Positions 42,261 through 52,155 are shown, counted from the stretch's first letter. The stretch: DNA of 64,000 nucleotides from Deltaproteobacteria bacterium (GCA_023265625.1 JAHFST010000007.1:98739-162738); one strand, 5' to 3'. Program-made: numbers and translations. Notes: generated from the sequence alone by a model not told the origin.

Positions 42261-42719
42261 ATGAAGTCAATGTCCCTAGAAAATCTCTGCAAAAGTGAGC
42301 GTTACAAGTCCATCGAGAAGTTGCCGGAGTGGCTTTGTAGTCAGGAAGTCTATTCCGAGCAGATTCGTGCCCTGCGCAAACTCTTGGGGATGACGCAAGG
42401 GCAGTTGGCCCGTCGGGCCGGCAAGGATCCTCGTTTGATTTGCAATTTAGAAGGGGGAAAAAATGATCCTCAATTATCCACTCTCCTCAAAGCAGCGGAA
42501 GGATTGGATTGTGAACTGGTGATTCGTTTTGTTCCCAAAGAACCGATTGCTAAAATGCTGAAGGAGCGAGCACAAAATAAGGCGAGTCAGATGGTTCAAT
42601 TGTCTCAAGGGTCCTCCGCCATGGAAGAACAAGAGCCGAAAAAAATATTTGTTCAGTTGCAAATTAACGAGCTGGTCAATGACTTACTTAAAAAACCATC
42701 CCTGTTATGGGAAGATTAA
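42261..42719 (+). CDS. Mobile mystery protein A-like HTH protein
   Basis: A 152-residue protein from ATG 42261 (MKSMSLENLCKSER). A helix-turn-helix of XRE type is seen at ALRKLLGMTQGQLARRAGKD with ICNLEGGKNDPQLSTLLKAAEGL. Size, HTH position and pairing with a Fic-type gene fit the mobile mystery protein A family, found with protein B in mobile or accessory regions. A nine-base-arm palindrome precedes the start. Protein A is likely the regulator or antitoxin of the pair. The 3' end overlaps the Fic gene by 13 bases. Confidence 0.75.
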   Translation: MKSMSLENLCKSERYKSIEKLPEWLCSQEVYSEQIRALRKLLGMTQGQLARRAGKDPRLICNLEGGKNDPQLSTLLKAAEGLDCELVIRFVPKEPIAKMLKERAQNKASQMVQLSQGSSAMEEQEPKKIFVQLQINELVNDLLKKPSLLWED

Positions 42720-43309
42720 TATCCAAGCCTACGACAGATGGTAAAACGCCATTGGACGATTATGCAGGACTGCGTATGGATATTCGAACGCGAGATGAAC
42801 TGAACGTGCTCGAGTTTGCCAATATCAACAAAGCGACGGTGAAATACCTGACACGATGCCCTTCCAAGAAAAAAGCCCCTTTTACCTATGAATGGTTTTT
42901 AAAAATTCATCGGGAAATGTTCGGTGATGTTTGGGAATGGGCTGGTCAATTACGCCAGATCGACTTGAATATTGGCATTGATAAATTGAAAATCCCCGAG
43001 GCCTTGAAGTCTTTGGAAAGAGATTATGAGCACTGGTCTGTTGCCATGCCGTCGGGTGAGATTGCAGCGCGCCTGCACCATCGATTGGTTCTGATCCATC
43101 CGTTTAAAAACGGCAACGGCCGGTGGGCAAGGCTCATCACCAATATTTACCTCAAACAAAATAGATTACCGCTGATCGAATGGCCCGATCAGGCTCTATT
43201 GGCGCAAACTGATATTCGGCAAAGATACCTTGCGGCCTTGCGCCAAGCGGATCAGCGTAATCTACAACCTTTGATGGAATTGCACGGGGAATTACAGCAC
43301 GTCTCTTAA
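42707..43309 (+). CDS. Mobile mystery protein B-like Fic protein
   Basis: A 200-residue protein with the Fic core motif HPFKNGNGRWAR (near residues 130-141). The canonical motif is HxFx(D/E)GNGRxxR; here Asn replaces the acidic residue, which I recall as common in the mobile mystery B group. Fic proteins transfer AMP or related groups to a target. It pairs with the HTH gene just upstream (overlap of 13 bases) and ends four bases into the convergent PilZ gene. A toxin role is inferred from the Fic fold and operon. Confidence 0.8.
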   Translation: MGRLISKPTTDGKTPLDDYAGLRMDIRTRDELNVLEFANINKATVKYLTRCPSKKKAPFTYEWFLKIHREMFGDVWEWAGQLRQIDLNIGIDKLKIPEALKSLERDYEHWSVAMPSGEIAARLHHRLVLIHPFKNGNGRWARLITNIYLKQNRLPLIEWPDQALLAQTDIRQRYLAALRQADQRNLQPLMELHGELQHVS

Positions 43310-43980
43310 TCCACCCCCATCCTATGCCGCTCCACCAAGACGCGGTTGATGTATTGGATGATCTTTCTTTGTCCCGATTCCGTCAGGACCGGGTGGGGGG
43401 TGACCAAGGGGTTGGTGACAAATTGGGCGCCGTAAATCTTGCCTTGATTGGGATGGGGTTCTTCGTAGATCAGCTGGACGGCGCATTGCATCTCTCCCGC
43501 GTCCAAGACGGGGAGATCCACGGCGAAAAGATAGACCTTATCGAGCTCCAAGTCTTCCCGGGATGCCACGGAGATGCCGCCGGCGCTGAGATCTTGCAGG
43601 GAGCCGGAGAAGGATCGCGAGGCTTGGTCGACCAGGCGGCATGTTGTGCCGGAGAGTTGCAAGCGGTGAAAGTTACGCCGGTTGACCACCTGGGCGGCAT
43701 TCCAATTCACCGGCAAGGTCAAAACATCGATCCTTTCCAGATCGGTGAGATTGAGGTTCAGCCGGATGGTGATTTGCAAAATGCCCAAGTTGTGGTCGAG
43801 GACCAAGAAACCGCTGAGCTCTGGCAGGGCCAAGAGGTCGGGGGCAGCGTCCACGTAAATGCGATCTTTTTCAACGCGTCGGATCGGGATAGCGCGAGTT
43901 CTCGGACCGAGCTGTAGATAAAAATAGCGGACCGGCTTTTGGGCGATTTGCAGCAAATCACGGATCAAAGGGCGGCTCAT
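43306..43980 (-). CDS. PilZ-domain protein, YcgR-like
   Basis: A 224-residue protein with a YcgR-like N-terminal half (VRYFYLQLGPRTRAIPI, then RIYVDAAPDLL) and a C-terminal PilZ domain with the c-di-GMP motifs QVVNRRNFHRLQLSG and DLSAGGISVAS. YcgR-like proteins act as brakes or adaptors for motility. No flagellar genes lie nearby, so the target is unknown. It is 11 bases downstream of the bcp-like gene on the same strand and may be co-transcribed with it. Confidence 0.85.
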   Translation of the reverse strand: MSRPLIRDLLQIAQKPVRYFYLQLGPRTRAIPIRRVEKDRIYVDAAPDLLALPELSGFLVLDHNLGILQITIRLNLNLTDLERIDVLTLPVNWNAAQVVNRRNFHRLQLSGTTCRLVDQASRSFSGSLQDLSAGGISVASREDLELDKVYLFAVDLPVLDAGEMQCAVQLIYEEPHPNQGKIYGAQFVTNPLVTPHPVLTESGQRKIIQYINRVLVERHRMGVD

Positions 43981-43991
43981 GAAGAGCTATT

Positions 43992-44444
43992 CTACAAGTT
44001 GGCCAGGACTTCGTCCACATGTCCGTCGACCTTGACCGGGGAGAAGATTTTTTGCAGCTTGCCGTCGGGGCCGATGATAAAGGTGGAACGGACAATCCCC
44101 ATAAACTCCTTCCCCATGAATTGCTTCTTTTGGTAGATTCCATAGGCCTTGGCGATGGCCTTGTCGCCATCCACCAGGAGATCAAATTCGAGCCCATGCT
44201 TGGCGATGAACTTTTGATGGCTCTTTGCGTCGTCAAAACTGACACCCAGAATGACCGCGCCTTTTTTCTTCAGGGGGGCGAGTGATGCGTTGAAATCGCA
44301 TGCCTCGGTGGTGCAACCGGGGGTCATGTCTTTGGGATAAAAATACAGGACGACGGTCTTGCCCTTGAGATCTTTCAGGGAAACATCTTTGCCATCTTGA
44401 TTTTTCATCTTAAAATCGGGGGCTTTTTGGCCTTCTGTCAGCAT
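43992..44444 (-). CDS. bcp: Thioredoxin-dependent thiol peroxidase (Bcp/PrxQ)
   Basis: A 150-residue peroxiredoxin. The motif FYPKDMTPGCTTEACDFN gives the peroxidatic Cys (PGCT, about residue 46) and the Cys five residues later (EACD) that defines the Bcp/PrxQ type. Starting MLTEGQKAPDFKMKNQDGKD is standard for the family. It reduces hydrogen and organic peroxides using thioredoxin. It lies immediately downstream of the YyaL-like gene, with an eight-base gap, in one operon. Confidence 0.92.
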   Translation of the reverse strand: MLTEGQKAPDFKMKNQDGKDVSLKDLKGKTVVLYFYPKDMTPGCTTEACDFNASLAPLKKKGAVILGVSFDDAKSHQKFIAKHGLEFDLLVDGDKAIAKAYGIYQKKQFMGKEFMGIVRSTFIIGPDGKLQKIFSPVKVDGHVDEVLANL

Positions 44445-44452
44445 AATGTCTC

Positions 44453-46513
44453 CTACAAATTAAATTTTTTAAATGTTGTTGCCAATGCCTTTGCCTCTTC
44501 TAAATTTGTTGTCGGGGCCTGGCAAGTCTTGTTTTGACAGACGTAGATGGTGGTCTTTCCGTCTTTCATCACCTTGTCGACCAGAAGTTTTGGTTCTATA
44601 CTGCCCGGGGTGCCAAAGGCCATCACTTGATTGGGCAGGAAATTTCCATGGAGAAATTCTTGAAAAACCTGAGTCGATAGATCCCCCTTGGGGCCCACCA
44701 CGGCGATTTCCTTAGAGTCATCCAAGAAATAATCCACCCCGATCAAGGCCTGGGCATAACCGGCCGGGTAGCGGCTGATCTCACCGGAGAGGGCCGCCAA
44801 CAGTTGGCCGACGGTTACTTCATAGTTTTGGTCATAGGTCAGATTTCGCAGGCGCAGCAAATTAAGCAGGGCGATGGAGTTACCGGAGGGCAGGGCCCCG
44901 TCGTAGGTTTCTTTTTTTCGCAGAATCAGGTGGCGCTCGTCCGCCGCGGTGTAAAAATAACCGCCCAACTGCGTATCCCAAAAAAGCTCGTCTTGTTTTG
45001 CCTGTAATTGTTGGGCCCAAACGAGCCAGGCGGGGTCAAAATCGGAGGCGTAGAGTTCCAACAGGCCGTGGATCAAAAAGGCGTAGTCATTGACCGTGCC
45101 GCCAAACCGGCCTTCCCCATCCCGGTAACGCCTCAGGAGGGGCGCAGCACCAGCCGAAGGCTGGTCCGCCTCCGGCGGATGCGGCGCCCCTACATGGGCC
45201 CCTTTTCGCCAAAGATTTTTTTCGATGAAGCGGGCGGCCTGGCGCGCGGCATCGAGGTAACGTTGGTCCCCCAAGACCTGAAAGCCTTTGGCAAAGGCGG
45301 CGATCATCAAACCATTCCAGGTGGTGAGAATCTTGTCGTCCAACCGGGGGCGCGGGCGTTTTGTTCGGGCGGCAAAGACCTTTTGTCGGGCGCGTTGTAG
45401 GGGTTCAAAATTTTGAACCCCTACGGTCAAATGCAAAATATTCGTCCCATGCTCGAAGTTTCCCACTCCCGAGATGTTATAAGTCTTTTTGAAGGCGGCC
45501 AATTCATCGGCGTCCAGGAGGGAGGCCAATTCGGGCTCACGCCAAACATAAAATTCCCCCTCCTTGCCCACCTCGCCGGCATCTTCCGCGGAATAGAACC
45601 CGCCCTCCGGATGGGTCATATCGCGCAGTACATAATTTAGGGTCGAGCGCGCCACGTTCGCGTAATCTTTGTTACCGGTGACTTGATATCCTTCCAAATA
45701 GGTCCAGGCGAGCAGGGCATTGTCGTAGAGCATTTTCTCAAAGTGAGGCACCAGCCAGCGTTCATCGGTCGAGTAGCGATGAAACCCGCCCCCCAAGTGG
45801 TCATAGAGTCCCCCTCGGGCCATCTCATCGAGACTCTTGGTCACCATCGCCAAGGCCTCTGGGTTGCCGGTGCGTCGGTGGATCCGCAGCAACAATGAGA
45901 GGCTCATACTGTGGGGAAACTTGGGGGCCTCGCCAAAGCCGCCATACGTGGGGTCAAAACTTTTTTGAAATTGCAAAAAGACCTGTTTTAACAAGGCCTC
46001 TGTGACAGGTTTGGCCTCCGTAGACCCGTTATGTTCTTGCAGGTAATTTGCCAAAGTCTCACCGGAACTGAGCACTTTTTCGGGCTCCGAGTGCCAGGTG
46101 TGGCTGATGTTGCCCAAGATTTGCAGAAATGGGTGGCGGGGAAAATAAGTACCGCCAAAAAAGGGTTTCAAATCGGGTGTGAGAAACACGCTCATCGGCC
46201 AACCGCCCCGTCCGGTCATCCCCATGACGGCCTCCATATAAATCTGGTCGACGTCGGGGTGTTCTTCGCGATCCACTTTGATGCTGATAAAATTTTGATT
46301 CAAGGCATCCCCCACCTCTTGGATCTCGAAGGAGTCCTTCTCCATCACATGGCACCAGTAGCAGGTGGAGTAACCGATGGAGAGAAAGATCGGCTTGTTT
46401 TCCCGCCGCGCCGCCTCAAAGGCCTCCTCGCCCCAGGGGTACCAATGGACTGGGTTGTTTTTATGTTGGAGGAGATAGGGGCTTTTTTCAGTGGCAAGGC
46501 GGTTGGGCGACAT
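44453..46513 (-). CDS. YyaL-like DUF255 thioredoxin-fold protein with REP insertions
   Basis: A 686-residue protein. The N-terminal DUF255 thioredoxin-like domain begins [20 protein letters not shown], with [11 protein letters not shown] and [11 protein letters not shown]. The rest is an (alpha/alpha)6-type glycosidase-like domain with [10 protein letters not shown] and [16 protein letters not shown]. The family (YyaL, SSP411) is widespread and has no firmly established function. Two palindromic elements lie inside the gene without disrupting the frame: one adds [18 protein letters not shown] (45136-45193), the other adds VGVQNFEPL (45397-45424). It precedes bcp on the same strand. Confidence 0.88.
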   Translation of the reverse strand: MSPNRLATEKSPYLLQHKNNPVHWYPWGEEAFEAARRENKPIFLSIGYSTCYWCHVMEKDSFEIQEVGDALNQNFISIKVDREEHPDVDQIYMEAVMGMTGRGGWPMSVFLTPDLKPFFGGTYFPRHPFLQILGNISHTWHSEPEKVLSSGETLANYLQEHNGSTEAKPVTEALLKQVFLQFQKSFDPTYGGFGEAPKFPHSMSLSLLLRIHRRTGNPEALAMVTKSLDEMARGGLYDHLGGGFHRYSTDERWLVPHFEKMLYDNALLAWTYLEGYQVTGNKDYANVARSTLNYVLRDMTHPEGGFYSAEDAGEVGKEGEFYVWREPELASLLDADELAAFKKTYNISGVGNFEHGTNILHLTVGVQNFEPLQRARQKVFAARTKRPRPRLDDKILTTWNGLMIAAFAKGFQVLGDQRYLDAARQAARFIEKNLWRKGAHVGAPHPPEADQPSAGAAPLLRRYRDGEGRFGGTVNDYAFLIHGLLELYASDFDPAWLVWAQQLQAKQDELFWDTQLGGYFYTAADERHLILRKKETYDGALPSGNSIALLNLLRLRNLTYDQNYEVTVGQLLAALSGEISRYPAGYAQALIGVDYFLDDSKEIAVVGPKGDLSTQVFQEFLHGNFLPNQVMAFGTPGSIEPKLLVDKVMKDGKTTIYVCQNKTCQAPTTNLEEAKALATTFKKFNL
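45136..45193. repeat. REP-like nested hairpin element inside the yyaL-like gene
   Basis: Outer arms GGGGCGC and GCGCCCC enclose two inner hairpins (ACCAGCC-GAA-GGCTGGT and CCGCC-TCC-GGCGG), ending CCCCTAC. The left boundary is GGAG rather than GTAG. It is translated in-frame on the minus strand as part of the YyaL-like protein and has the same general design as the other elements in this window. Confidence 0.7.
45397..45424. repeat. 28-bp perfect palindrome inside the yyaL-like gene, copy 2
   Basis: Identical to the palindrome at 5637-5664 and 46597-46624. Read on the minus strand in frame it gives VGVQNFEPL, placed in a loop of variable sequence before [17 protein letters not shown]. Confidence 0.9.
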
Positions 46514-46596
46514 GATGGGTTTATAGTTTTTTCCATTATCATCCGCAACGACGAAGAATTATCCCGCAGTGGATCTCCTGATCACAGGCAGGTCGT

Positions 46597-46624
46597 GTAG
46601 GGGTTCAAAATTTTGAACCCCTAC
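46597..46624. repeat. 28-bp perfect palindrome, copy 3
   Basis: Third identical copy, located in the divergent gap between the YyaL-like gene (start at 46513) and the small zinc-ribbon gene (start at 46672). It may influence transcription of either gene. Confidence 0.9.
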
Positions 46625-46671
46625 GGCTTCGCCCGCTATTGACAAGCGGGAAGGAACCGCTACAAGAGGTC

Positions 46672-46926
46672 ATGGCCGATGAACCCGAACAAACCCCACC
46701 CACTGAACCGGAACCGTTTCCGCGTTTTGTCACCTGCTCACGCTGTCGCCGCGAATATACCGTGAATGAATGCAAGGCCAAGGCCAGTACCACCTATGAG
46801 TTTATGACCTTCACCTGCCCGCGCTGCACCAAGCCCCTGAAAAAAGTGCCTTACCGCGAGTGGTACGAACGCCTGGTCAAAGGCGTTCCCGCCCCGGCCT
46901 TGGAAAAAGATCCCAAAAATTATTAG
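46672..46926 (+). CDS. Small zinc-ribbon-like protein
   Basis: An 84-residue protein from ATG 46672 (MADEPEQTPPTEPEPFP) with a weak AGAGG just upstream; a longer frame back to TTG 46639 has no better support. Four cysteines in two pairs, CSRCRREY and CPRCTKPL, form a likely zinc ribbon in the middle. The N-terminus is acidic and Pro-rich. The family is not recognised. Its end overlaps the end of the convergent speA gene by four bases. Confidence 0.65.
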   Translation: MADEPEQTPPTEPEPFPRFVTCSRCRREYTVNECKAKASTTYEFMTFTCPRCTKPLKKVPYREWYERLVKGVPAPALEKDPKNY

Positions 46927-48968
46927 TGTCGTCCGGAGGCCTGCAAAGCTACGGCGGCGACTGGTTCCACATAGGTGGGTGTTGATTCGGGTGTTGTCCC
47001 GTTGCCGTTGCTCGCCGTGGCAATGGCTTGGAGGCGTTCGGCTGGCGGTTCCGTGGGGAGCGTTGATTCGTTCGAGAGGTAGGTGTAGCTGTTCATCTGT
47101 TGGGTGTAGAAGTCGACCAACTCGACGCCCGCCTTGGGCTTGATCTTGCCGTCACGCATGTATTGATCAATCGATCGCTTGACTGATTTGACTAGTTCGG
47201 TGGGGGAGTACTGCACGCGCTGTAGGACTTCGTCGGTGCGATCTCCCGGGATGATTTCTTCCATGTAAAAATCCTCCGGATCCTCATCATCGCAAAAGAC
47301 ATGCACCTCATTCACCCGCCCAAAGAGGTTGTGCATATCCCCCATGATGTCTTGATAGGCACCCATCAGAAAGATCCCGACGTAGTAGGGCTCATTGGGC
47401 CGCAATTCGTGGAGTTGCAGCGAGACACGGCTTTCTTTGCGGTCCACGAAGTTGTCAATCTTGCCGTCACTGTCGCAGGTGATATCAACGATGGTGGTTT
47501 CCCGGACTGGTTTTTCGGCTAAACGATGAATCGGAACGATGGGAAACAATTGCTCAAAGGCCCAATGGTCGGGGGCCGACTGAAAGAGGCTGAAGTTGGC
47601 CAAGTATTGATCGGCGAGCTGATCCCGCAACCGAATCAGGTCTTCCGGCGGGTCATCCATTTCCATGTGGGCGATTTTATGGCAGATGCGCCAGTAGATG
47701 GATTCTACCTGGGCCCGTTCTTCCAATTCCAAGATGCCGACCTTAAATTTGGACAGGGCCTCTTCCTTTTTTTCACCGGCGTCATGAAAATATTCCAGGG
47801 CATTTTCCAAATTAAGCCCTTGCTCCATTTGTAACAATCGCTTGATCAACGGATGCTTGCTTTCCTTGTCTTGTTCCTCCGTGCGGGAGGTGCCGATTTG
47901 AATCGAGCCAAAAATCGGGACGATCAAACAGGAATGATGGGCGGTCAAGGCCCGGCCCGATTCACTGACAATATTGGGTTGCTTGACCTTCTCGTCCAAA
48001 CAGATTTGTTTGAGGGTGGCAATGACGTTGCTGACATATTCGTCCAAGGTGTAATTGATGGAGGAGTTGGAGGCCTTGCGGGAACCGGAATAATCCACGC
48101 CCAAGCCCCCCCCGATGTCAAAGTACTCCATCTCAAAACCCATCTTGGACAATTTGGCGTAGATACGCGCCCCTTCTTGAATGGCGTTCTTAACCGTGCG
48201 GATATTGTTCAGCTGACTCCCCACATGAAAGTGCAGGAGCTTGAGGGTGTGTTGTAAATTATGCCGCTTCAAGATCTCAGTGGCCTCGATGATCTCCGGG
48301 ACCGTGAGGCCAAACTTGGCAAAATCCCCTCCGGAATGTTCCCACTTGCCCGTCCCCTTCGTGCTCAATTTGGCCCGCAGGCCGATGATGGGATCGACGC
48401 CCATCTCTTGCGAGACCCGGATGATCTCGGGCAACTCGGAAAGCTTTTCGATGACGACGATCACCTTGCGTTCCAGCTTGCGCCCCATCATGGCGAGCTT
48501 CAGGTAGGCCTCGTCTTTGTAGCCGTTGCAGATGGTCAGGGCCTCGGGGTTGGTGTTCATTGCGAGCACGGGCAGCAATTCCGCCTTGCTCCCGGCTTCC
48601 AGGCCAAAATTATAAGGGGTCCCGGCGTCGAGGATTTCTTCCACCACCTCGCGCATCTGGTTTACTTTAATAGGATAAACCCCATAGAATTTTCCGGTAT
48701 ATTCTTCGCGCGCAATGGTTTCGGCAAACGTCTTGACCAATTTTTCCACCCGGGCGCGCAGGATGTCTTGAAAACGAATCAGGCAGGGGAAGCCCAATTT
48801 TTTTTCGTTGATGTCTTCAATCAGGTCCATGAAGTCAATGACTGGGCCCCCTTTGCCGTAGGGATGGATGCACATGTGCCCCTTGTCGTTGACGTCAAAA
48901 TAATCCGCGCCCCAACGCGAAATATTGTAATAGCTGATAGATTTTTTAACCGACCACGGCTCTGTCAT
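46923..48968 (-). CDS. speA: Biosynthetic arginine decarboxylase
   Basis: A 681-residue PLP-dependent enzyme of fold type III. Features include the start WSVKKSISYYNISRWGADYF, the PLP-lysine segment YPIKVNQMREVVEEIL (Lys near 98), the glycine-rich HFHVGSQLNNIRT and DIGGGLGVDYSG, and the C-terminal CDSDGKIDNFV containing the catalytic Cys. It decarboxylates arginine to agmatine, the substrate of AguA encoded at 33.9 kb. The C-terminus has an extra Ser/Thr/Pro/Ala-rich tail of about 40 residues (TASNGNGTTPEST). The gene stands alone on the minus strand. Confidence 0.94.
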   Translation of the reverse strand: MTEPWSVKKSISYYNISRWGADYFDVNDKGHMCIHPYGKGGPVIDFMDLIEDINEKKLGFPCLIRFQDILRARVEKLVKTFAETIAREEYTGKFYGVYPIKVNQMREVVEEILDAGTPYNFGLEAGSKAELLPVLAMNTNPEALTICNGYKDEAYLKLAMMGRKLERKVIVVIEKLSELPEIIRVSQEMGVDPIIGLRAKLSTKGTGKWEHSGGDFAKFGLTVPEIIEATEILKRHNLQHTLKLLHFHVGSQLNNIRTVKNAIQEGARIYAKLSKMGFEMEYFDIGGGLGVDYSGSRKASNSSINYTLDEYVSNVIATLKQICLDEKVKQPNIVSESGRALTAHHSCLIVPIFGSIQIGTSRTEEQDKESKHPLIKRLLQMEQGLNLENALEYFHDAGEKKEEALSKFKVGILELEERAQVESIYWRICHKIAHMEMDDPPEDLIRLRDQLADQYLANFSLFQSAPDHWAFEQLFPIVPIHRLAEKPVRETTIVDITCDSDGKIDNFVDRKESRVSLQLHELRPNEPYYVGIFLMGAYQDIMGDMHNLFGRVNEVHVFCDDEDPEDFYMEEIIPGDRTDEVLQRVQYSPTELVKSVKRSIDQYMRDGKIKPKAGVELVDFYTQQMNSYTYLSNESTLPTEPPAERLQAIATASNGNGTTPESTPTYVEPVAAVALQASGRH

Positions 48969-49068
48969 TGCCTGTTACTAGAAACCTTTTTTAGGTTGAA
49001 TTCAAGAAATAATTACTGCTAAAGTCCGCCTCTTTTGCGTTTAACCAATTTAATTGACAAAGGAGTGA

Positions 49069-50397
<1,329 letters not shown>

Positions 50398-50452
50398 GTC
50401 GCAACAGAGATTCTCTCCCCTTCTCTCACTATTTTTGTGGATATTTTTTACC

Positions 50453-50537
50453 GCTAAAGTAGTAATTTAGCCCTGTTATTTTAAAAAATGGTGGATTATT
50501 TTTTAAGTTTAGGCTAATTTACCATTTAAACAGTAAA
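50453..50537 (+). promoter_or_regulatory. Inverted repeats upstream of hipBST
   Basis: An AT-rich leader contains GCTAAA-N7-TTTAGC (50453-50471) and TTTAC-N10-GTAAA (50518-50537), the second ending two bases before the hipB ATG. Either could be the HipB operator; neither matches the TATCC-N8-GGATA form seen for the hipBA at 15.4 kb. I could not assign a clear -35/-10 pair. Confidence 0.45.
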
Positions 50538-50539
50538 AA

Positions 50540-50788
50540 ATGACTAATAATTTTATCCTAGAAATAACCCAAGACCTTGCCCAGAGGGTGCGGCAACACC
50601 GCAAGCGGAGTGGTCTTACGCAGCAACAACTGGCGCAGTTTGCCGGCATTGGTAAGACCGCTGTTTTTGATATCGAACATGCCAAGCCCTCGGTGCAGTG
50701 GGATACCCTGCTCAAGGTTTTGCAGATCTTGAACATCCAAGTAAAATTCATCAGTGTTTTGCCTGATGCCCAGGAGGCCGGGTCATGA
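50540..50788 (+). CDS. hipB: HipB-type antitoxin of a tripartite hipBST
   Basis: An 82-residue XRE-type DNA-binding protein: QDLAQRVRQHRKRSGLTQQQ, then LAQFAGIGKTAVFDIEHAK and WDTLLKVLQILNIQVKFI. It is followed by hipS with an ATGA overlap and then by hipT with another. In characterised hipBST systems HipB is not the main antitoxin; it represses transcription and augments HipS. There is no Shine-Dalgarno before the ATG, so the transcript may be leaderless. Confidence 0.85.
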   Translation: MTNNFILEITQDLAQRVRQHRKRSGLTQQQLAQFAGIGKTAVFDIEHAKPSVQWDTLLKVLQILNIQVKFISVLPDAQEAGS

Positions 50789-51093
50789 GGGAGGCGCTGG
50801 TATGCTTTCAGTCGATTCCAGCCGGAAGACTGGTGGAACAGGAGTCAGGTTATTTCTTTGAGTATTTAAGTGATTATCACGGCGCTCCTATTTCCTTGAC
50901 GATGCCGGTACGGCGGGAGCGTTACGAGTTTCCTCATTTCCCCCCATTTTTTGACGGACTCCTCCCGGAGGGGCCTCAATTGGAGGCGCTTTTGCGCCAG
51001 GTCAAACTGGATCGTCACGACCTGATGGGACAACTGATCACGGTGGGAGGCGATCTGGTGGGGGCGGTCACGGTGGAGCAGGGTGTTTCATGA
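50785..51093 (+). CDS. hipS: HipS-like small protein (HipA N-terminal subdomain)
   Basis: A 102-residue protein matching the N-terminal subdomain 1 of HipA: LVCFQSIPAGRLVEQESGYF, then PISLTMPVRRE and FPPFFDGLLPEGPQLEALL, ending in DLVGAVTVEQ. It is encoded as a separate gene in front of a HipA-like kinase that lacks this part. This is the layout of the tripartite HipBST system, in which HipS acts as the antitoxin of HipT. It overlaps both neighbours by four bases (ATGA). Confidence 0.85.
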   Translation: MREALVCFQSIPAGRLVEQESGYFFEYLSDYHGAPISLTMPVRRERYEFPHFPPFFDGLLPEGPQLEALLRQVKLDRHDLMGQLITVGGDLVGAVTVEQGVS

Positions 51094-52019
51094 GTCCGGC
51101 GCGTTGTCCATTGACCTACGAAGAATTGCCGGAAGGGATCCGTTATTCGGAGCGGGGGCTGCGCCGTCTTTCCCCGCTGTTACGATCCTTGAACGATCTT
51201 CCCTATGATGCCGCAGAACAGAGGATTGAAGCGCGCAAACGGGCGCACAAGATGTCCGTCCAAGGGGTGCAACCCAAACTCTCCGCACGTCTGTCGCCTG
51301 CTCGCGGGGGCTTCGAGATTGTCGATCAGGGGGGGCGTTACATTTTGAAACCGCAAAACGAGCTTTATCCAGAACTTCCACAAAACGAGGATGTGAGCCT
51401 TCGCCTGGCGGCGATGATCGGTATCGAAGTCCCACTCCACGGCCTGGTCTATTCGAAAGACGGCTCGCTTACCTTTTTCATCAAGAGGTTTGACCGGGAG
51501 AGACTCAAGGTTCCCATGGAAGACTTCGCCCAGCTTTCCGGCAAGACGCGGGAGACAAAATATGAGTCTTCCATGGAACAGGTGGTCGCCATTATCGAGC
51601 GGTATGCCAGTTTTCCGATGGTGGAGAAGGCAGAATTGTGGAAGCGGACCTTATTCAACTACTTGATCGGCAACGAAGACATGCATCTCAAAAATTTTTC
51701 GCTCATCACGAGAAACGGCAAGGTGACTTTGGCCCCGGCCTACGATTTTCTGAACACCACCATCGTGCTGGAAGCGGGGGCCGAGGAGCTGGCGCTTCCG
51801 CTCCGTGGAAAAAGAAACAAGCTCACTCGGGAGGATATGCTGGATTACTTCGCGCAGGAACGACTCGGGCTCCCGGAGGTGGTGATCCAAAAAGTTTTGT
51901 CCACTGTTCGGGACCAAGTGCCCGACTGGTATCGGTTCTTGGAGAAATCTTTTCTTTCGAAACCATTGAGGGCCGGATACGGGCAACTGATCCAGGCGAG
52001 ACTACAAAAACTGGAATGA
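51090..52019 (+). CDS. hipT: HipT-like kinase toxin
   Basis: A 309-residue kinase corresponding to HipA without its N-terminal subdomain. The Gly-rich loop reads MSVQGVQPKLS (Ser56, then Val-Gln), the nucleotide-binding Lys is in RYILKPQ, the catalytic loop is GNEDMHLKNFSL and the metal-binding Asp is in APAYDFLNT. By analogy it phosphorylates an aminoacyl-tRNA synthetase (TrpS for the E. coli O127 enzyme). Translation is coupled to hipS by the ATGA overlap. Downstream lies the ruin of a vapBC pair. Confidence 0.88.
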   Translation: MSPARCPLTYEELPEGIRYSERGLRRLSPLLRSLNDLPYDAAEQRIEARKRAHKMSVQGVQPKLSARLSPARGGFEIVDQGGRYILKPQNELYPELPQNEDVSLRLAAMIGIEVPLHGLVYSKDGSLTFFIKRFDRERLKVPMEDFAQLSGKTRETKYESSMEQVVAIIERYASFPMVEKAELWKRTLFNYLIGNEDMHLKNFSLITRNGKVTLAPAYDFLNTTIVLEAGAEELALPLRGKRNKLTREDMLDYFAQERLGLPEVVIQKVLSTVRDQVPDWYRFLEKSFLSKPLRAGYGQLIQARLQKLE

Positions 52020-52033
52020 ATCCCCTCCTCCCT

Positions 52034-52141
52034 GCAGTGCGGCAGCGATCGGAAATCGTTGTCGCGGGTGATGACCTCGGCCCGTTCAAAGATGATCAAT
52101 TTTTTCCCGAACTTCTTTGGGAATGACCACCTGATACTTGG
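52034..52141 (-). pseudogene. Remnant of an AbrB-type antitoxin fused to a VapC end
   Basis: The minus strand encodes KYQVVIPKEVREKIDHL and a stop, then, in another frame, FERAEVITRDNDFRSLPHC. The first part is the N-terminal AbrB motif and the second joins the AbrB middle (FERA) to the VapC C-terminus (EVITCDNDFRLLPHC in the intact copy at 57893-58258). Two deletions are visible: one inside the antitoxin and one joining antitoxin to toxin. The remnant is highly similar at DNA level to 57910-58440. It lies directly after hipT. Confidence 0.7.
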
Positions 52142-52155
52142 AACTTACGGAGGCA

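Noticed and set aside
48261..49022. 253-codon plus-strand frame at the 5' part of speA
   Set aside because: It overlaps a certain minus-strand gene and shows no family features.
51638..52126. 162-codon frame covering the end of hipT and the vapBC ghost
   Set aside because: It is out of frame with hipT and passes through pseudogene DNA; no domain is seen.
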